Below, piece after piece: positions 42,130 to 52,712 of a DNA stretch of 52,712 nucleotides (position 1 is its first letter; every line of letters begins with the position of its first letter). Made by a program: the position numbers and the translations under genes. The notes beneath the pieces were generated by a model. That model had not been told where the DNA came from, searched no databases, and saw nothing but the letters and a program-made list of their open reading frames with translations. Location of the stretch: NCBI GenBank assembly GCA_025201705.1, contig MU616704.1:1-52712 (forward strand), written 5' to 3'. This DNA is from Dissophora ornata (taxonomy: Eukaryota; Mortierellomycota; Mortierellomycetes; Mortierellales; Mortierellaceae).

Positions 42130-44159
42130 TTATACCCTTCTTTTGCCGGCCGCAGCCTGCTTGGGTGGGGCTGGCTGAACGCCCACGCCGACGGCACTTT
42201 CGCCTGCTTCTAACTTGAGTAGAGCCTCGAGCACAGGCTCAGCTGGGCATCCAGCAGGGGCAAAATGAATGATAAAGTCGCCGTCCTTGTAGACCTTCGG
42301 GAAGGTGTTCATGGTATGGTCGTCTCTGTCGAACATGTAAACCTAGAAAGAGAGAGGGAGAGAGTAGAAGTGACCGGGTCAACTCTCTGCGACTAAATAA
42401 TCTCTCTACTTGATACGCAAAATGATTTTCCGCGCGCATTCGCAGACGAAAAAAAAAAAAAAAAGACGCGCATGAAACCAATAAATATTGCTAGTCAGGA
42501 CTTACTCCAGATGACCACTCCGGGTCTTGCATAACCTCCCAAATGGCCCCTTGCTCATAGCTGGGCGGCTTGTAGTACCAATCCTTGCGCCTCTGTACCT
42601 CTTTCCAGAACCTGCGGCTCCACTCTGTGTTCTTGATCAGCATCACGCCGGCATTCAACATCTTGTCCCTCAAAGGTTTAGCCACAATCAAGCTGATCTC
42701 ATTTCCTTCTCTCTCATCCATGTCCTTTGCCAGGCGAATAATTTCCCTTGCGTCCTTGTCCATATCAGCTACTACAGCATCCATGTCCATCCACAGAAGC
42801 CACTCATAGTGTGGCAAGACCTTCTGGATCGCGCCAATCTTGCCCCACACCAATCGACGGTGTCGGAGGTCCAAGTCCTCTTGTGCAAACTCTGCACCAC
42901 GAGCCACAAAGTCGTATCCGTGCTTGGCTGCATACGTCTTCTTGTTATCTGTAGAAGGCAACGAGGCCTCGGCCATGCACATGTCCGCATAAATATAAGA
43001 CGACGTCAATACTGCGATGTTCTTGCCGCGATTCACATCAACAGCACAAGCCTGCGTGGGCTGAATCGCCATCTTCTCAGCAATAGGGAACCAGTCCTCT
43101 TGCTGAAAGATCTGTCCGACGACCAAGGTCGAGGGAAGGACTTCGTCGACATCACCCTCCCACAGCATGCCGTCGGCCTTGACGATCTTGAAGGCTGCTG
43201 GTGGGGCCGCGTAGTACAGAGATGCCGCAGTGACAAGGTCCACAGGGGCGTGTTTCTCCTTGATGGTGGCCTTGTTCTTCAGGATCTGATCGAGAGCATT
43301 GAACGAAACCATGGCCGCAAAGGGCGTCGCTGACTCGCCCCAGATCTGAACAAAGCCTTTGGGATCCGCTGAAAGCTTAGCGCTCTCCTCTAGTTTTGGA
43401 AGATCGACGATCGTTGTCGAGTCAAAGATAACGACCTTATTGACCTTGATCTCTACCTCAGGCACAAACGTATTAACCTAAGACATGGAGAGGAATGTTG
43501 GACATCAATGACATTGATTAGTAACGAGACATAGAACCCCCAACCTTTCCATTGAAACACGAAACAACAAAAGTCATGCTTACAGCCCAGTTCAAGGCGT
43601 CGTCCCAGATATCATGTCGATCCGTCACGGTCTTGTTCGTAAAGTGCCAGTCGTTAAACTCCATAAACTCGCCATGAAGATCCCGAACTTGGGCTTGCAT
43701 ATACTGAGCGGTATGGATCCCAGACTTGAGCCAAGTGGAGTGGCCGTGGATATAAAACTTGTAGATGATCCGGCCATCGTATTTTTTACAGGGCTCCAGG
43801 TTGTTCTTGATCCCAAAGATCGTATCACGCACCCAACGGCGATTCTGCATCTGAGTCCAGCTCGAGGGGATCACAATAAGGGTGTCGTACTGTCCAGAAG
43901 TGTTGGGTAATTGAGGCTGCTGCTGCTGCTGCTGCTGCTTGTTGTCGACAGGCGCAGGTGGTTGCTGGTAAGGATTAGCGTTTCCTTCTCCGTATGCAGG
44001 ATGGTAGGGATCCTTGACTACTCCCACCTGAGTAATTGCTGGGGGTTTTTGCGATCGGTCGAGTTGGGGAGGGTCTTGTTCGTTGCTCTTGTGGCGCGAC
44101 GCAATCACAATGAAGAAAAAGATCAGCACTGCGACCATGTAAAGCCTTTTCGTCGACAT
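42130..44159 (-). CDS. Golgi type II glycosyltransferase: GT31-like region followed by a GT34 (GMA12/MNN10) domain
   Basis: Exons 44159-43584, 43477-42506 and 42342-42130 sum to 1761 nt (586 aa). A short cytosolic N-terminus and signal anchor (LYMVAVLIFFFIVIA, residues 7-21) are followed by a Gln-rich stem encoded partly by a CAG-type codon run. Residues ~100-200 begin DTLIVIPSSWTQMQNRRWVRDT and continue with RDLHGEFMEFNDW and KTVTDRHDIWDDALNWA. This resembles the start of GT31 galactosyltransferases, but the expected DDD is replaced by FDS (KVVIFDSTT). Residues ~315-530 are GT34: IAVLTSSYIYADM, KHGYDFVARG, RRLVWGKIGAIQKVLPHYEWLLWMD split by the catalytic DxD in MDMDAVV (about 422), and later SYEQGAIWEVM and FIIHFAPAGCP. 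GT34 enzymes add hexose to cell-wall mannans or galactomannans. Confidence 0.85.
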
Positions 44160-44611
44160 GGCTGTGATGAACCCTGCTGCAGGTTTATAGGCAGAAGCGA
44201 GGGCTGAAAGACGAACGTAACAAAAGAAAGAAAAAGAAAAAAAAAGAAAAGAAAAAAGACAGGCAGAGAGGAGTGGTGGCCTTCTTGTTGATGATGGGGG
44301 GAAGTGATGAAAGGATGAAAAAGAGGAATGTTGGCACAATCGAGTCTATTTCGGGGCTGGACGGTGCATATACGGTTTGCGGCGTCGTGGAGTGCAGTCT
44401 ATTTTTGCTCTTCTGTTCGGTGGCACTGCCTTGTCGCCCGACATGCGCGTCCCCTTGCCCACTATGACCAAACCAAGGGAAGCCGTGTGTGTGTGCGTCG
44501 ACGCATCGAGAAATTTTTAGATATTTGCCCAACCTTGTGAGCAGCGAGCAGCATCGCACATGCATATTAGTTTGTTTTCTTTTTTTTTATTCGGGTTATA
44601 TAGATGGGCCT

Positions 44612-47241
44612 CTACCGACTCCATAGCCTGACGGTAGAGTCCTGGCCTCCAGACGCAATCACCGAGTCGTTGTACCGCACAGTCTCGACCGTGTTTGTGT
44701 GGCCGGTGTAGTACGAATACTGCTGCGACACCCTGTCGTAGATCTAAGCAAAACCACATCAATACAGTTAGACAACTGTGCAAGAAAAGTTTCGCCGCGG
44801 CTGAATGCGCATAAACATCTGAACTCATTAGGGCTTTTGCTTGCCTTGAGGCTTTCCCCTGATCCAATAATGATCTTGGACGTATCGAACTGCAGACTCC
44901 GCACCGGGTCGTCATACTGTAGAATCTCTTGAATAGCTCCAGTCCTGAGATCCCATATCTGAATGGATTGAAGACATGGTGGATAAATTAGTTATCCAAA
45001 TCTCTTGACGTTCAGCATTGTCACCTTGCTGTAATCAACCATGCATCAATCACATACCCGCACGCTTCTGTCCACGCTTCCGCTGACGACGTGGTATTCA
45101 TCGAACTGCAAAGAAGTGATGGGGCCTGTGTGGCCTGCCAGTGTCCGATGTGACTGGCCAGATCGCACTAAGCATTAGAGGAATATCAGCATTGGTGTCG
45201 CTGCACTCCAAGACAACATTTGCTTTCTATGCGAAGAGAGCACCAGACTTACGATCCCACATGCGAATTGCCCCGTCGATGGTTCCGCTGCAAAGGGCAT
45301 ATTGCCAGAATTGCAGACCGCCAACATAGCTCTGATCCGGGGTTTCGTTCATCCAGTCCGACCACGTGTTGGATGTACCCATAGCCCAGAGCAGATCCAT
45401 CGTGAGTACACATTGGCCAGTGGTCAGATCCCATTCCTTGATCGTCTTGTCATTGGACCCAGAGATCTATGTATGGTCCGAGAGCATGCCATTAGACATG
45501 TAGCCGGGGTGGACTTTTCTTTTTTTCATCCGCTCAAAAGGAACGCCAACATCTCCCTATTCCTTACAAGTTTCTCCTCCTCAAAATACAGGCATGTTAC
45601 GTCTCCAGTGTGTCCGTTCAGCGTACTAGTCCAGCACCGGTCAAGAACCTCAATCGTCTCTGCTGACGGTCTCGAGTACACGTCCATGTCCGTTTCCACA
45701 AACTTTCCGTTGATATTGTTGGAGTAAATACTGGATTCTGAAGGCGAGGGTGAAGATGATCGAGAGTTTTGAACATGGTTCAGGTCGGCGAGATTCCAAG
45801 TTCTGATTGTGTTATCTCGGGATCCTGTGACCAGAGTGTGTTGTGCGAGCTGCATACATTCCACATAATCCTCGTGTCCTGGCAGTTGGCCGAGACACTT
45901 GAATGTTGTCAGATCCCATACACGAGTTGTCCTATCCCTCGAAGCCGTAACCAAGGTGCCGTAAGGGCCGTTCAGGTCAACACTGGTGATAATTCCATCA
46001 TGCCCATAAAATGTGTTTATACAAGTGCCAGAATCCCTAGTTTCCTGTCGGTACTCCAATTGAAGAGCTATTGATGCATAATTGGTCGAGTAGAGATCAC
46101 GAGTTAATATAGGATCCTGGGAACCTATAGAAAAGGCGCATAATAGCGTATATCACCAGCTCCCCTTACATTCACCATCCTGACGTTTGCTTCCTTCTGA
46201 TATAGATGCAAGCTTGTCATTCAGTTCTCCCACTATGATAAGAATAGCGCAAGGGGACATTAGCAAAGCACATCTTTTTGCTCCAAAATCAATATGCAGC
46301 TCAACGAACAGAACTACTCACAAGTGTCAGCAAGATCATCCTCGCGCTCCGCCAACTTGCTCAGCTTGAATCCGAGATTTGTTTGCTTGGCTTGTAATGT
46401 CTCAATGGATGCCGCTATTTGATCGATCTCAGATTGGATGACAGTCTGTATATGATGTTAGAATTAACGAATGTTAAGTCAGTGGTTTTTAGAAACGAAC
46501 CATCATGTTTTAACGCCGTCGCCAAAACAATACCTTTTGTGCCTGCAACTTGACTTGTTCCTTGATCGTCCTCTCTCGTTCGCTCAGCAAAGAAGAAAAC
46601 GCCCTATTCGGATCATCCTCATCCACCTCTCCAAATCCATTCTTCCGCCTTCGTTGATGGTTCTTGCTTCTCTTCCCCTTTGAGTGTCCCGGGTATGATG
46701 CTCTGAAGCCCTGGAAGAGTGAGACGCGTGCCCCAGGGTCTGGGATGTCTTCAGCAAGCAATTGATCCGCAGGCATAAGCGTTGCTTGAATAGATCCTGT
46801 GAGGGCAAGTGCCTGTGCATTGGCTGTCGCCCGTTTCAGATAGTGGCTGGCCATCAGATGCGGTGCCATACCAGAGAGCCCTGTCAACGACGCGATGCCT
46901 GTCAGATCGCCCTTGACTGCCTGTACCGTCAACGGCGAGAAGACAATGCTGCTGGTTGTCGAAAGCGTATGGCGGGCAGAGGAGGCGAGCCCAGTAACGT
47001 CAAAGGCATGCAGCAACTCCATGATATGATGTCTCGGGTGTTGCAATCCTGATGACACGAGAGACGAGATTGATCGGCCTGTGGCAGAGATCCCGGAGAT
47101 GGTCTGGGAGAGCGCAACATTGGCCCGACCTGCGGACAGGGCAGATCGGGATACCGAAGATTGTTTGGTTGTGGATGACTCTTGGGAGTTGCTTCCCGCC
47201 TGCTTATTCCGAGACGACGAAGGCCCCGTCGACGCCATCAT
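44612..47241 (-). CDS. MDV1: Mitochondrial division adaptor Mdv1 (WD40 protein)
   Basis: Recruits the dynamin Dnm1 to Fis1 on the mitochondrial outer membrane. Exons 47241-46534, 46445-46322, 46232-46170, 46124-45568, 45466-45253, 45167-45058, 44958-44845 and 44743-44612 sum to 2022 nt (673 aa). The domain order is that of Mdv1. The N-terminal helical region (about 1-236) binds Fis1. A coiled coil follows at about 237-277 ([19 protein letters not shown]), and a seven-bladed propeller runs from residue ~325 to the end. Its repeats include [72 protein letters not shown] and [13 protein letters not shown]. Intron 7 uses a GC donor (AAG/GCAAGC), since this is the only join that keeps LKIYDRV. Blade insertions rich in Ser (residues ~415-435) are normal for the family. 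The start is ATG-ATG at 47241/47238. Confidence 0.9.
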
Positions 47242-48560
47242 GCTGATGAGGATTTAGAGCGGCGCTGACTGTTCTTGCTCAAATAGACGTGGACCGGCGA
47301 GGGTGTGTCTTGCAGACCTGACGAGACCAAGGCACCAGGGCAATTGATGGCTCCGGCTTTGATTAAAGACAAACGGAGCGGACAAAGGGGATGTTCGATC
47401 TGTTTATCTTCTCCGAATTGTGGAAGATGTGTCTAACGTATTTCTGAGCGCTTTGTGCGACTACAAGGGCAGGGTTGACAAAGAAAGCGCTGTGCTGCCT
47501 TTCTCTTAATCAAACAGGGCTATGGCTGATCAGATCAGATCAGATCAGAACAGATCCAGTTGAAGAAAGAGTATGGAGGGAGCAAAAGAGAGAGGGGAGG
47601 ATGGAGGAGTGGCGATGGGTGCCCTGTCTCTCGTGTGACGCAAGGGCCGGCTAGGACTGGGATGGATGACACAGAATGCGATTCAACGACGCGCCCTGGT
47701 GGAATTCGACGCGGACGGGCTTATGGAATACACGAGTTTGATGGCAAAAAAAAAAAAAAAAAGAAGGGAGGGAGGCGGCAGGGGATGATCGAGAAAATCG
47801 AGCTGCACCGGAGCGAAGAGAGAGCGAAGAGCGGATGTAGAGCTGCAAGCTGTGTCCGACGATTGATCAGATCAGATCAGATCCCACTCGCTGATCTGTC
47901 CCTTTCTGTCTGTCCCGCAACTGGCAGAGGGACGGGCCGCCTGCATTCAGGCCACAAGCCACCTGCCCACCCCCTCCACCACACAGGCTGTCCAAATCGG
48001 ATCCGATTAAGAAGGGAAGATAAGCGGTGTGCGACTGCATTCCCGAAGGGACACAGACGTCGTGTGATGCTGGGGACGCATATGCCGGGGAAGGTGGGAG
48101 CGGCAGTGCGGCAAAACATGCGGGAGTTGGGATCCCCACTATCCATGCACGCGACCACATCAAATCTACGCAACACATGTAGATAGTCGCCGCTACACTC
48201 TTCGCACCCAACTTTCCTCACTCAAAACAAGCACCGCCTGGCTACAAACACGGGCAACTCTTGCATGCAGTCCCAGGGACGCAATGTGCGCACCAGCTCT
48301 GCCAGAGTGTACCGCTCCCGACCTCAATTGCTCGTGGAGTGTCCATGCTACCGATATGACCATTCGCGACACATCCTATTGGACGTGACTGCTTGGCTGC
48401 CCTCCTCCCGCATTCGCTCAGACTGAGGTCTTTCCAACATCATTTGTCCTCTACTTTTTTCTCACACCCTCTCTTCACATCTTAGTAGCCCTTCTCTCTC
48501 TCTTTCTATCCCACACAACGCAACTCAGCATCCACCTTTCCAACACTATTATCGTACATC
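47242..48560. other. Bidirectional intergenic region with (ATCAG) repeats
   Basis: Shared upstream region of MDV1 (minus) and the PEBP gene (plus). It holds two short arrays of the pentamer ATCAG at 47527-47550 and 47864-47882, an A tract at 47743-47761, and a C/T-rich leader at 48440-48555. A 208-codon open frame at 47560-48186 spans the arrays and the A tract and looks non-coding. Confidence 0.55.
47527..47883. repeat. Two separated (ATCAG)n pentamer arrays
   Basis: TGATCAGATCAGATCAGATC occurs at 47527-47546, continuing briefly, and again at 47864-47883, same orientation, about 340 bp apart. Each has four units. The pair is precise enough to note but may be independent slippage. Confidence 0.7.
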
Positions 48561-49407
48561 ATGCCTCTCCTAGATAGCAAGCAAGCAACCGAGGCTGCTG
48601 TGAAGAACGATGGAATCATCCCCGATGTCCTTGACGCGTTCGAGTTCAAGACCATGCTCGCCGTGAGCTATGGCAACAACAAGGAAGTCGCCCTCGGCAA
48701 CAGGCTGTCTGTCGGAGGTATTCAACTTTGACATCAACTGGCCGGGACATTGTGTGCCCAGGCGATCCTGGGAGCGGCATTTTTTGCGCCACCCTTCTGA
48801 AGAGCGAACAAATGGTGGAATATTCGAATTAATCGTGAAAATGATCTTGTCGTCACCTCTCAAAAAACTGTAGAGACTCAGCACCCACCTCAGGTGTCTT
48901 TCGAAGCAGATTCTCCCAACGACAAATACACTCTTATCATGGTATATCTCGGCTTCTCGATTCAAGACAAAAAAAGAAACAGAACGTCCGCTCAAAATGA
49001 CGTTTGTTCTGTCTTTGACTAACACTTGGGAGGGCGGCGCCTGCACTTTTGCTGTCACAAATACGTCATGACATTAGACTGACCCAGATGCTCCCAGCCG
49101 TCAGAACCACAGGATGCGTGAATACCGTCATTGGATCGTCTCCAACATCTCGGGAACATCAGATTTCCAACCTGCCAGTGTCGCCCAGGGAACGGAGGTC
49201 ACCCCTTACATGGGCCCTGCTCCCCCATCGGGCTCGGGACCTCACCGCTATATCTTTTTGTTGTACAAGCAGACACCTTCGTCTGATGTCGCTACACTGT
49301 CGAGGCCCTTGACAACTGAACGCCCGAAATTCAAGACGATGCAGTTCACGTCCCATGCTGGATTGGAATTGGTTGGTGTGAACTACTTTGTCGCGGAGAA
49401 CCCTTGA
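48561..49407 (+). CDS. Phosphatidylethanolamine-binding protein (PEBP/Tfs1-like)
   Basis: Exons 48561-48717, 48874-48941 and 49078-49407 total 555 nt (184 aa), the normal PEBP size. Key motifs are DPDAPSR (anion-binding pocket), YRHWIVSNI, the PYMGPAPPSGSGPHRY loop containing the conserved His-Arg-Tyr, and FLLYKQ. There is no signal peptide, so the protein is likely cytosolic. Yeast Tfs1 inhibits carboxypeptidase Y and modulates Ras signalling; other PEBPs bind phospholipid head groups or kinases. Which of these applies cannot be decided here. The ATG at 48561 is preceded by a pyrimidine-rich leader and the N-terminus aligns well with the family (GIIPDVLDAFE). A 22-nt A tract lies 72 bp after the stop. 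Confidence 0.92.
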
Positions 49408-49727
49408 AAAAATATTTAAGAACGTTGAAAATGGAATCGAAAACCGCTTTGCGGTATTTGTCCGTAATAGTAATAGTGCAAAAAAAAAAAAAAAAAAAAA
49501 GGTCTGTATGATGCAGGCAACCCTATTAGCACCACTTTGGACGTTGGGCGCTCCCTGTAAATAAAAAAAAATGTCCAACTCCTTTGCTCCGTGATCGTGT
49601 TGTGGGAAGATGAGGGTTTTATTTACAGACAGTTGAGGTCTTTCTTCTGCGGGTGAGAATCACCTTTTCTTTCTTTCTTTTCTTATGCTATACAGGATGA
49701 GAAAGAGCCGTAGGGGCTACCTTCAAC
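49408..49727. other. Convergent spacer with homopolymer tract
   Basis: About 320 bp between the PEBP gene and the membrane-protein gene. An A tract at 49479-49500 and smaller A runs near 49563-49570 are the only features. Confidence 0.6.
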
Positions 49728-51558
49728 TTAAAAGTTAAGGGATCCTCCGTTCGTGGCCTGGGTCGACACATACAATCCTGCGCGGACGGTAGTGGTGGCA
49801 CCGATGATGGCCAAGCATGCGATTGTGAACGTCTTGATCTTTGAGAAATCGGCCAGGTAGATCTTTGTCTGTCGCAAGGCGTGGTTGTCGACGTAGAGGT
49901 AGTACGCATACAACGGGTATGAGATGCCGTACGAGATCTGGAAAGCCGCCATAGCATATGTGTTCGTGATCCAGATTGTTGTCACACAGTTGCCGAGGAC
50001 GTGGAAGACCGAGGCAGCAACCAGGAGCAAGATCTGGTCCGGGTTGTGCCACTGGACACCCCAAATGCTTGGGTCCTGGTTCAGAGCAACAACCGAGACG
50101 GATCCGTTAGCCTGAACGCCATTGCCGTTGGCAGGGACAAAGTCGATGACATGACCGGGCTCGCCAGCGAAGGTTGCTGGTGTAGAAGGAGAGGTCGATG
50201 CAGACTGTCCATTGGTCGGCTGATGAGGGGCAGGGGCACGGGCAATGAACTTCCTCCAGCTAGAGTGGTGAGAGCCGTTGGCAGGGGTGGCGGCAGTTGA
50301 GGAGGTGGACTGGAGGGTCACGCTGCTCGTGCCTGGAGTTGCCGAAGTGCCAGTACGCGCCTGCTGCTCCTGCTCATGTTCGAGGTGATCAGCAGCCTTC
50401 TGAGCTCTGGCGAGTACCTGATCGTGCTTGTCGGGACTACCAAAAGCATTCAATTGCTTCTTGGTGGCATAGTAAGTGCGGACGAAGATGACGATAAGAG
50501 CGAAATCCGAGACCAGTCCTACAAAAGTGTATCATAATCATACCGGATAAAATTAGTCAGTACTCGGGTATTTAGTTGACCCTCAAAGATCATCCCGCCA
50601 TAGTGATCACCACCATCGTCCAGCTTGACTCCCTTTTTCCCTCGAACAACTGCTTGTCCTCTCCCCTCCTTTTTTTTTTTTCTGGAGCCATAATAACTTC
50701 CCGTCTCATATCCTAAAAGGCTTCAGATGTACTTACCCTGCCAACGGAAAAAGATCGCGTCCAAGGGCCAGGTGAGATAGACGCTCAACAAGATGGTTAC
50801 GCAGACATAGATGAACATGTACAGTCCAAACGACATGCTGTTGACACGACCACCAGAGTGCAAGAGAATCAACAACGCGACCTCGAGCAAGTTGTGGAGA
50901 GCGCCGACGACAGCCCAGATCTTGCCGACATCAAAAAAGAGGTACCCGAAAACGGCGGCCCAGGTCGCATTGATGTAGTACAGAATAAACGTGTTGATCT
51001 GGGTCGACGCCTCCTCGTTGCCAGTCTTCAGAGTCACAAAGCCAGTCAGGGAGCGCGATGGCGAGCTCGTGGCGCGGTAGGCGGCGTAAGCTGCTCCTGA
51101 GGCGAAGAGAAGGGCCAGCATGGTGAAGGACATGGTGATCTCCTCAACTTCGTCTATTTGGATTTGAATGAAAATGTATATGGGGGCGGGGGGGCGGGTT
51201 AGTACAAACAACGCTTGAACGTGGGCGCAGTAATGCTCACAAGCTTCCGCCATATCTGGCTCTTGCCGATGTAGTCCACACTTACGTTCGTATGTCTGAT
51301 GCCACGTAGGGAACCCAGTGATGGGCGAGATGTGCTGGGGTGGTGGGTTACTCACGTCGACGCCAACGAACGAGGCAAACTAAGCATTTTTTTTTTTCGA
51401 TTGAAGTTATTGATGTTTAGCAACCTTGGCCCAGACCTCTCCATCTCTATTTTGTCCAAGAAACAATATTCAAGGCGATATCAGGCGGAGAATATTCTTA
51501 CCAGGGCCAAAACACCACACGCTGCACCGGCAGCGTATATAACGTCGCCAACTGTCAT
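49728..51558 (-). CDS. Multi-span membrane protein of unknown function
   Basis: I do not recognise a family. Exon 1 (51558-51502) encodes MTVGDVIYAAGAACGVLAL. Exon 2 ends at 50737 and includes the frame MSFTMLALLFASGAAYAAYRA from 51133. Exon 3 (50518-49728) joins in phase (TGG CAG G/GA CTG). The acceptor of exon 2 is ambiguous, either of two AG sites a few codons before 51133. Hydrophobic stretches occur at the start, near TINTFILYYINATWAAVFGYLFF, at WAVVGALHNLLEVALLILL, at LYMFIYVCVTILLSVYLTW and at LVSDFALIVIFV in the first half. Three more are in the second half (QILLLVAASVFHVLGNCV, FQISYGISYPLYAYYLYV, TFTIACLAIIGATTTV). Between the halves is a soluble Ser/Thr/Pro/Ala-rich loop of ~110 residues. 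Overall there are about seven or eight helices and ~415 residues. It could be a lineage-specific transporter or receptor; neither is supported. Confidence 0.65.
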
Positions 51559-52712
51559 TTTCAAAGTTGCAAGTGTTGTTGGTAGAGGTTTTGCTGTGGA
51601 TGGAGTTTCGGTAAGGGTGGGATGTCCTTAATGTCCTGGGGGGATGAAAGACAGGTGGGAACAGGGAAAAGTGATGAACGAGCAGAGGGGAAAACAAGAA
51701 AAGGAGGGAGGAGAAGAAAGATAGTTCTCGTTTGCTGAAAGGGGATTCTTATATCGGAACCGTCCCAGCCTGTGTGCCGCCATCAATTTTTTTTTTCCAG
51801 TTTACAGATGGCGTTGTTGGTGTTTACTTCGCCAGCCTCCCCCCTTCTACCCCGAGGAGGAGAAGCACAGGAACAGGAGAGCAATGACAACAACAACAAC
51901 AAAAGAATTATTAGCCAAGCGCCGTGGCTGGGAGGAGCCGAACGGAGAAGGTTAACCAATGACATCCTGGCTCGACATGTGTGCGTGCACATTCCCGCAA
52001 TGCAATGCACTGTACTCGTTCGACTGAACGGAACTAACGGTTAGCCGGGATAACAACGGCAAGCCCGTTTCTAGCCACAGTGTATTATTGAGCACTGCCA
52101 CAATGTATCTCAAAGCAAGGAGGGATATATAATCAGAGGTGAACATCGCTGGATTTCTTCGCCAAGTACACTACCCCTTTGCAATCCACCGCCAATCTAC
52201 TCACGAGTAGATGGAGCCGTTGTGTTGTTTCTAATTGTTTATGTTTTGTTGCGTCGATGTGCAGCAACCATGCTTGCTTATGCGCCATGCGTGCTTTGAG
52301 CGCATTTACTCAGATCAACAACATGCGAGCCCTGCTTGCTGGTATAATCTTTCCCCCCCGCCCGTCAGCCCGCCTGTCAGCCTCATTTTTGTTTTCTCCT
52401 CGGAGCAAAATCACACTCAGCAAACATAGCAATTGTTCGGCGGTGGCGAAAACTCGCTCTTCTAGACTTTTCGCTCTTGTACTCTCTTCACTCTCTGCCC
52501 GGTAGCCTCCCTGCACTTTTTTTCTTTTTTTTTAATTCTTTTTATTGTGTTCAGCGTCCCGTCAACATCCATATCAAATGAAGCAACCCACGTTGAACAC
52601 AGCAGCAATGCGCCCTGCAACGGATGGAAAACTCTATCCAAACGGCGCACTAGTGCGTGTTCGGTTGTCTTGTGCAACCATTCCTGTCATCTTGTCATTA
52701 GTACAAAAAAAA
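51559..52712. other. Terminal intergenic stretch without recognisable gene
   Basis: Upstream region of the membrane-protein gene and the end of the window. It contains CAA-type repeats at 51887-51903, a T tract at 51786-51796 and C/T-rich segments. Open frames are short and unlike any family. A gene entering from beyond 52712 cannot be excluded. Confidence 0.5.

Noticed and set aside
42527..43333. 268-codon open frame on plus strand
   Set aside because: Antisense shadow of the GT34 exon, with no domain of its own.
47560..48186. 208-codon open frame on plus strand
   Set aside because: It runs through an A tract and pentamer repeats, has Arg/Gly/Lys-rich composition, and lacks any recognisable motif.

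Overview
The window is nuclear DNA from a filamentous, early-diverging fungus. The protein set and gene style point to Mucoromycota, most likely Mortierellomycotina. Genes are intron-rich with short GT-AG introns (40 to about 170 nt), and UTRs and intergenic gaps carry many homopolymer and CT/GA tracts. The lineage is inferred from gene content and intron style, not from a marker gene. I see no rRNA, tRNA, CRISPR array, plasmid, phage or intact transposon.

Layout, left to right. (1) 0.9-3.6 kb, minus strand: an N-terminal cytochrome P450 fragment running into an open frame that ends in only the second half of an RGS domain. (2) 4.2-6.2 kb, minus: mitochondrial NAD-isocitrate dehydrogenase, IDH2 type. 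(3) 7.5-9.5 kb, plus: U3 snoRNP WD40 protein Rrp9, convergent with (4) 9.7-13.2 kb, minus: KEX1-type Golgi carboxypeptidase in 17 exons, one of them 10 nt. (5) 15.5-17.0 kb, minus: F-box protein. A nearly 4 kb stretch without a recognisable gene follows. (6) 20.9-23.3 kb, minus: leucine-rich-repeat protein with a cysteine-rich tail. (7) 23.7-26.7 kb, minus: seven-transmembrane RGS protein whose RGS domain is split by a long insert. (8) 28.3-31.6 kb, minus: two tandem paralogous medium-chain NADPH oxidoreductases. (9) 32.5-36.5 kb, plus: HUL4-like HECT ubiquitin ligase. (10) 37.2-37.6 kb, plus: small secreted cysteine-rich protein. (11) 38.1-38.9 kb, minus: pyridoxamine-phosphate-oxidase-fold protein with a C-terminal membrane segment. 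A three-copy ~105-bp tandem repeat lies at 39.9-40.2 kb. (12) 41.0-41.9 kb, plus: secreted ferritin-like protein. (13) 42.1-44.2 kb, minus: GT34 glycosyltransferase with a GT31-like front half. (14) 44.6-47.2 kb, minus: mitochondrial fission adaptor Mdv1. (15) 48.6-49.4 kb, plus: PEBP family protein. (16) 49.7-51.6 kb, minus: unrecognised multi-span membrane protein.

Most genes are housekeeping or secretory-pathway functions that share no single pathway: TCA cycle, ribosome biogenesis, proprotein trimming and glycosylation in the Golgi, G-protein signalling, ubiquitination and mitochondrial fission. The two oxidoreductases are the only evident local duplication. The strongest oddity is the P450/RGS junction, which removes the conserved body of both parent proteins and yet can be read in frame as one chimera. 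Exon boundaries were inferred by eye from splice consensus, reading frame and family alignment. Where I give an exon sum divisible by three, that is an internal check and not transcript proof.
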